In this document: positions 5,889-8,534 of the stretch, piece by piece
Layout: each line of letters starts with the position of its first letter
How positions within the stretch are numbered: the stretch's first letter is position 1
DNA from: Planctomycetota bacterium
GTDB taxonomy: Bacteria > Planctomycetota > PLA2 > JAEUHO01
NCBI GenBank assembly: GCA_024639415.1
Contig: JAHEIK010000149.1
Location: forward strand, 1 to 8,534
Reading direction: 5' to 3'
DNA length: 8,534 bases
The notes under the pieces: generated by a model
Told to the model about the DNA's origin: nothing
Databases searched by the model: none
Seen by the model: the letters and a program-made list of their open reading frames with translations, nothing else
Translations under genes and position numbers: made by a program

Positions 5889-6338
5889 ATGTCGTCCCGC
5901 ATCCGCCAAGCCGAGAAGCCCTTCGAACGCCACGACCTCCCCGAGGTCTCCGTGGGCGACTCCGTCGACGTCCAGGTCAAGATCAAGGAAGGCGAGCGCG
6001 AGCGTGTACAGACGTTCAGCGGCACCGTCATCCGGGTCCGTGGTGGCGGCCTCGGCCGCACCTTCACCGTACGCCGCATCGTGCAGGGCGAAGGTGTCGA
6101 GCGCACCTTCCCGACCAACAGCCCGGTGCTTGCCGGCATCGAGGTCACCCGCAAGGGCCGCGTCCGCCGTTCGCGCCTCTACTACCTCCGTGACCGCGTC
6201 GGCAAGGCCACGCGCCTGCGCGAGGTGCTCGGCGCCCGTGGGATGATCCAGTCGAAGGCCAAGAAGCAGGCCGACGCACCGGCCCCCGCACCCGAGACGA
6301 CCGAGAGCGAGGCGACGACCGCCGAGGTCGAGGCCTGA
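5889..6338 (+). CDS. rplS: 50S ribosomal protein L19
   Basis: A 149-residue large-subunit protein located at the subunit interface. The conserved core spans about 1-115: FERHDLPEVSVGDSVDV (12-28), the KIKEGERERVQTFSGTVI stretch (31-48), the basic GGGLGRTFTVRRI loop (52-64), VERTFPTNSPVL (70-81) and RRSRLYYLRDRVGKATR (93-109). Past the core it carries an Ala/Pro/Glu-rich tail (about 121-149), longer than the usual short basic end. The last nine codons, stop included, are the first unit of a 27-bp repeat, and the frame would continue 17 codons beyond the TGA to a TAA at 6390-6392. The start is the ATG with the strong upstream binding site. Trigger is normal rplS, but the context is not: it stands alone, divergent from trmD, and ends in its own terminator. 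Confidence 0.97.
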   Translation: MSSRIRQAEKPFERHDLPEVSVGDSVDVQVKIKEGERERVQTFSGTVIRVRGGGLGRTFTVRRIVQGEGVERTFPTNSPVLAGIEVTRKGRVRRSRLYYLRDRVGKATRLREVLGARGMIQSKAKKQADAPAPAPETTESEATTAEVEA

Positions 6339-6392
6339 GCGACGACCGTAGAGGTCGGCGCGAGCGCTCCGACCGCCGAGGTCGAGGCCTAA
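6312..6392 (+). repeat. Triplicated 27-bp in-frame repeat at the rplS 3' end
   Basis: Three tandem units of nine codons are seen: 6312-6338, 6339-6365 and 6366-6392. Read in the rplS frame they give ATTAEVEA-stop (TGA), ATTVEVGAS, and APTAEVEA-stop (TAA). Units 1 and 3 agree over 28 bases at 6317-6344 and 6371-6398 with one mismatch. Only unit 1 lies inside the annotated L19; units 2 and 3 look like the rest of a tail cut off by the TGA, or like a duplication of the gene end including its stop. Confidence 0.85.
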
Positions 6393-6402
6393 GCGACGGC
6401 AT

Positions 6403-6423
6403 CCGCTCCGACGGAGCGGTTTT
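6403..6423 (+). terminator. Intrinsic terminator of rplS
   Basis: CCGCTCCG (6403-6410) and CGGAGCGG (6412-6419) are perfectly complementary around one base (about seven pairs with a three-base loop), followed at once by TTTT (6420-6423). It lies 65 bp after the TGA stop of rplS but only 10 bp after the second in-frame stop (TAA). This is the clearest Rho-independent terminator in the window. Confidence 0.8.
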
Positions 6424-6474
6424 GCGCCAGGTTTGCGCAGCGCCCGCGCCACCCGTCCGTATCTTCAGAGGGTC

Positions 6475-6479
6475 GGAGG
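6475..6479 (+). promoter_or_regulatory. Ribosome binding site of the LysM gene
   Basis: GGAGG lies seven bases upstream of the ATG at 6487. It favours that start over a longer in-frame reading from the ATG-less segment beginning at 6433, which would put 18 extra residues before the signal peptide. Confidence 0.75.
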
Positions 6480-6486
6480 TGTGCCC

Positions 6487-7383
6487 ATGTCGTGTCGAGC
6501 CAAGCTGATCTTGTCCGCTAGCAGTCTGCTGGCCTACCTGCTGCTCTCCGGATGGGCCGCTGCGCCTGCGGGGGCAGACATCGTCATCGAGGGCACGCAC
6601 AACCAGAGCACGACGGTCATCCTCGACTTCGGTGTGTACGCGGACTACACGACGCGCATCCACAAGATCGCCGCCGGCGACACGCTCCAGAAGCTCGCCA
6701 AGGCGCATCTCGGCGCGACCTCGCGCTGGAAGGAAATCGCGGAACTCAATCCGGCCGTGAAGCCCGAGAAGCTCGAAGTCGGCAAGGACCTGCTGCTGCC
6801 GCCCGCGAAGAAGCCTCTCGCCGCACCCAAGGCCGCCGCGCAAGGCAAGCCGCAGCCGCGTGAGGCCAAGGCCGGCTCCAAGCACTGGTGGCACGTCCTG
6901 TCGGTGCCCCAGCCGCATTGGCCCCTGCTGCCGTTCGCGCACGGCCAGGAAGTGCCGGTAGCCCATTACGGGACGACCGTGATCGCCGTGCGCCACGACA
7001 AGCTCGAGGCCTTCAAGCGCAGCATGCAGAAGGCCAAGGGCGGTACGTCGACGGGCTTGCGGGAGATCATGAAGAAGCCGCCGGCCTGGTTCGCCTACGC
7101 GCCGGACGTGCATCCCGGACGCGGCAGCACGGAAGACGCGGACCCCGTCTACCGCATCGAGCAGCGCCTGCGCATCACGTCGATCGACGGCGGCCGTATC
7201 CGCACCAAGCTCGTGGCCGCGCGCTACTTGGATCGCAACGGCAAGGAACTGTCCGCGAAGGAGATCGAGAACGCCGGCACCCGCCGCAACTTGATCCTCC
7301 TCCTGCTCGCGGCCGTCGCCGCCGTGGGCCTGATCGTGCTGGTCCTCCACCGCCGCCGGGCGGCCGCCCCCGCCAGCGCGTGA
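6487..7383 (+). CDS. Exported LysM-domain protein with C-terminal membrane anchor
   Basis: A 298-residue protein with a signal peptide (basic start, hydrophobic 7-25, likely cleavage after AGA at 28-30). A single LysM-type domain lies at about 56-106 (TRIHKIAAGDTLQKLAKAHLG, then W81KEIAELNP and LEVGKDLLLPP), so it may bind peptidoglycan or another N-acetylglucosamine polymer. An Ala/Lys/Pro linker (107-130) leads to an unrecognised domain of about 130 residues. This starts with a Trp/His/Pro-rich stretch (KHWWHVLSVPQPHWPLLPF, 132-150) and includes RIEQRLRITSID and RTKLVAARYLDRNGKEL. The C-terminus is a transmembrane helix (about 268-287) followed by HRRR, so the tail is cytoplasmic and the domains periplasmic. 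It is the first gene of a tight operon: its TGA overlaps the next GTG by four bases (GTGA). Function beyond cell-wall binding is unknown. Confidence 0.85.
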   Translation: MSCRAKLILSASSLLAYLLLSGWAAAPAGADIVIEGTHNQSTTVILDFGVYADYTTRIHKIAAGDTLQKLAKAHLGATSRWKEIAELNPAVKPEKLEVGKDLLLPPAKKPLAAPKAAAQGKPQPREAKAGSKHWWHVLSVPQPHWPLLPFAHGQEVPVAHYGTTVIAVRHDKLEAFKRSMQKAKGGTSTGLREIMKKPPAWFAYAPDVHPGRGSTEDADPVYRIEQRLRITSIDGGRIRTKLVAARYLDRNGKELSAKEIENAGTRRNLILLLLAAVAAVGLIVLVLHRRRAAAPASA

Positions 7384-8354
7384 CCACGGGCCTGTCCCGC
7401 GGCGCCTGGGGCTTCCTCGGCGTCGCCGCACTGCTGGCGTGTGCCGCCGCCACGCTGGCGCCCCTGGCGACCTACGCGCTGACGCTCGCCACCTTCGGCC
7501 TCGTGCACGTGCTGACGGAGCTACGCTACGTCGACGGACGCTTCGCTCCACGCCTCCCCCGCTCCCTCACGACCGCCTGGCTCGGCATCCTGGCCCTGAT
7601 CGTCCTGCTGCGGCTGGTGCCCATGACGACCGGCGCCGTGCTCCCGCACGCTGCGACCGGGGAACTGATGCTCGTGACCGCGCTGGCGATCGGTGCGCTC
7701 ATCCCGCTACGCCACGCGCCCTGGCCACGTCGCCTCATCGCCGTGCTCATCACGTGCCTGCTCGGCTACGGTGCGCTCGCCGCACCACTCGCGACCCTCG
7801 CACTGCTGGCGGTGCTGCACAACCTCACGCCCATCGGGTTCCTTGCCGAGCGCTTCGACCACAGCGGACGAGCACGCTGGCTCGTCGGTGCCACCCTGCT
7901 CTTCGGTGCCGTGCCGCTCCTGATCGCAAGTGGTACGGCGCAGGCCGTGATGGAGTCGTTGGGCGCAGCGTCCTCGACGACCGGGCCCCTGGGCACGGGC
8001 GAGGCGCGCGAGCACTTCGGCGCGTTCCTGCCCGCGGCGTGGCAGCAGCGCGTGGACGCGCTCGCGCTCTTCGCCGCAGCGGCCTACCTGCAGTGCATGC
8101 ACTATGCCGTCGTCATCGGCATCCTGCCGCGACTTGGCGCGCCGGGTCCCGCCTCGCGTAGGGTCTACGTACGCTGGCCGGCACGGCGGATCTGGATCCC
8201 GCTGCTCGCCGTCGTCGCCGTGGGCGGCTTCCTCGCCCACGCGTGGTCCTTCCCGGACGCACGGGCCGTCTATGGACTGTTCGCGCTCGTCCACGCGTGG
8301 ATCGAGGTACCGGTCCTGCTCGCCGCCCTGGCGCCGCTGCCGGAGGCCGCCTGA
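7380..8354 (+). CDS. Polytopic membrane protein with paired HxxxE motifs
   Basis: A 324-residue integral membrane protein with about eight to nine hydrophobic segments (near 10-30, 31-46, 64-81, 93-110, 117-146, 167-184, 224-248, 270-287 and 296-320). I do not recognise the family. FGLVHVLTE (39-47) and FALVHAWIE (301-309) share F-x-L-V-H-x3-E at opposite ends of the chain. Two further His residues lie in or at predicted helices: His147 in LLAVLHNLTPIGFL and His241 in YLQCMHYAVVIGILPRL. Four His and two acidic residues in such places suggest an intramembrane metal or heme site; Brp/Blh-type carotene dioxygenases use four membrane His, but their motifs are not seen here. The GTG start overlaps the stop of the LysM gene, and the TGA overlaps the next ATG (TGATG), so translation of all three is probably coupled. 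Confidence 0.8.
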   Translation: MTTGLSRGAWGFLGVAALLACAAATLAPLATYALTLATFGLVHVLTELRYVDGRFAPRLPRSLTTAWLGILALIVLLRLVPMTTGAVLPHAATGELMLVTALAIGALIPLRHAPWPRRLIAVLITCLLGYGALAAPLATLALLAVLHNLTPIGFLAERFDHSGRARWLVGATLLFGAVPLLIASGTAQAVMESLGAASSTTGPLGTGEAREHFGAFLPAAWQQRVDALALFAAAAYLQCMHYAVVIGILPRLGAPGPASRRVYVRWPARRIWIPLLAVVAVGGFLAHAWSFPDARAVYGLFALVHAWIEVPVLLAALAPLPEAA

Positions 8355-8534
8355 TGGAGCGCTACGTCTTCGCGCTGGCTATCACCATCGTCGTCGAGAC
8401 GCTGCTGGCATGCCTGCTGCGCTGGCGCCTGCGCAAGCGTCTCGTCCTCGACGTACCGCTCATGAACCTCCTCACGCACTCGCTGCTGCACGTGGGATTG
8501 GGCTTGCGCCTGCCGATCGCCAGCGGCGAGATCC
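8354..8534 (+). CDS. Polytopic membrane protein, N-terminal part (cut by window end)
   Basis: Sixty codons are visible from the ATG at 8354, which shares one base with the preceding stop. Residues 4-22 form a transmembrane segment containing an unusual acidic residue (Glu15 in IVVETLLACLL). A strongly basic loop follows (RWRLRKR, 23-29), then a second hydrophobic segment with PLMNLLTHSLLHVGLGL (36-52). An intramembrane Glu in helix 1 and an N-x2-T-H motif in helix 2 are reminiscent of small uncharacterised bacterial membrane proteins with an NxxTHP motif, but this is recollection, not a search result. The protein continues past the window. Coupling to the upstream membrane protein suggests that the two act together. 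Confidence 0.7.
   Translation, partial: MERYVFALAITIVVETLLACLLRWRLRKRLVLDVPLMNLLTHSLLHVGLGLRLPIASGEI

Noticed and set aside
6421..6438. TTTGCGC repeated 11 bp apart upstream of the LysM gene, as a possible operator
   Set aside because: The first copy overlaps the terminator T-tract, the word is short, and no promoter hexamers with correct spacing are seen around it.
5691..6452. N-terminal extension of TrmD giving a 488-residue frame
   Set aside because: It would run antisense through rplS. The true TrmD N-terminus (MHASIVTLFPELF) starts at 5690.
6433..6486. Eighteen extra N-terminal codons for the LysM protein
   Set aside because: The ATG at 6487 has GGAGG seven bases upstream and directly begins a normal signal peptide. 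The longer form has no such site and would bury the signal.
6145..7551. 468-codon minus-strand frame opposite rplS and the LysM gene
   Set aside because: Covers two well-supported plus-strand genes and a terminator; the translation is Arg-rich with no recognisable domain.
1..8534. CRISPR array, insertion sequence, tRNA or rRNA
   Set aside because: No regularly spaced 25-40 bp repeats, transposase motifs, tRNA T-loop/anticodon arrangement or rRNA signature was recognised on either strand.

Overview
This window is very GC-rich, and coding runs wall to wall on both strands, with strong third-position G/C preference and several GTG starts. The gene families suggest a free-living Gram-negative-type bacterium. 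A secreted prenyltransferase/squalene-oxidase-like toroid protein, a probable lipoprotein and several unrecognised membrane proteins make Planctomycetota the best guess. This is an inference from gene families; there is no rRNA or other direct phylogenetic marker except ribosomal protein L19.

Layout. Positions 1-185 are non-coding and hold a 19-bp direct repeat and a CCCGTT-type hexamer tract whose minus strand has a G-quadruplex pattern. Next come two minus-strand genes: a secreted alpha/alpha-toroid protein (186-1715) and, upstream of it, a cytoplasmic esterase D-type alpha/beta hydrolase (1797-2789), with a strong hairpin between them. Only 29 bp away a divergent plus-strand gene (2819-3469) encodes a membrane-anchored helical protein of unknown function. 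It converges on a minus-strand lipoprotein gene (3591-4289) across a repeat-rich 121-bp spacer that shares a 17-bp word with the left edge of the window.

Positions 4357-5690 hold trmD (tRNA m1G37 methyltransferase) followed by riboflavin synthase; the stop of trmD shares one base with the start of riboflavin synthase. Across a 198-bp gap, rplS (ribosomal protein L19) runs the other way. In most bacteria trmD and rplS are co-directional in rpsP-rimM-trmD-rplS, so the cluster is broken or rearranged here. The 3' end of rplS is a 27-bp in-frame repeat that continues past the TGA stop to a second in-frame stop, just before a clear intrinsic terminator.

The right end (6487-8534) is a tightly overlapping plus-strand operon: an exported LysM protein with a C-terminal membrane anchor, a polytopic membrane protein with two matching F-x-L-V-H-x3-E motifs and two further His residues in or near predicted helices, and the start of a second polytopic protein that runs off the window. 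This trio is the best candidate for an undescribed membrane or envelope system. No CRISPR array, insertion sequence, tRNA, rRNA or prophage gene was seen.
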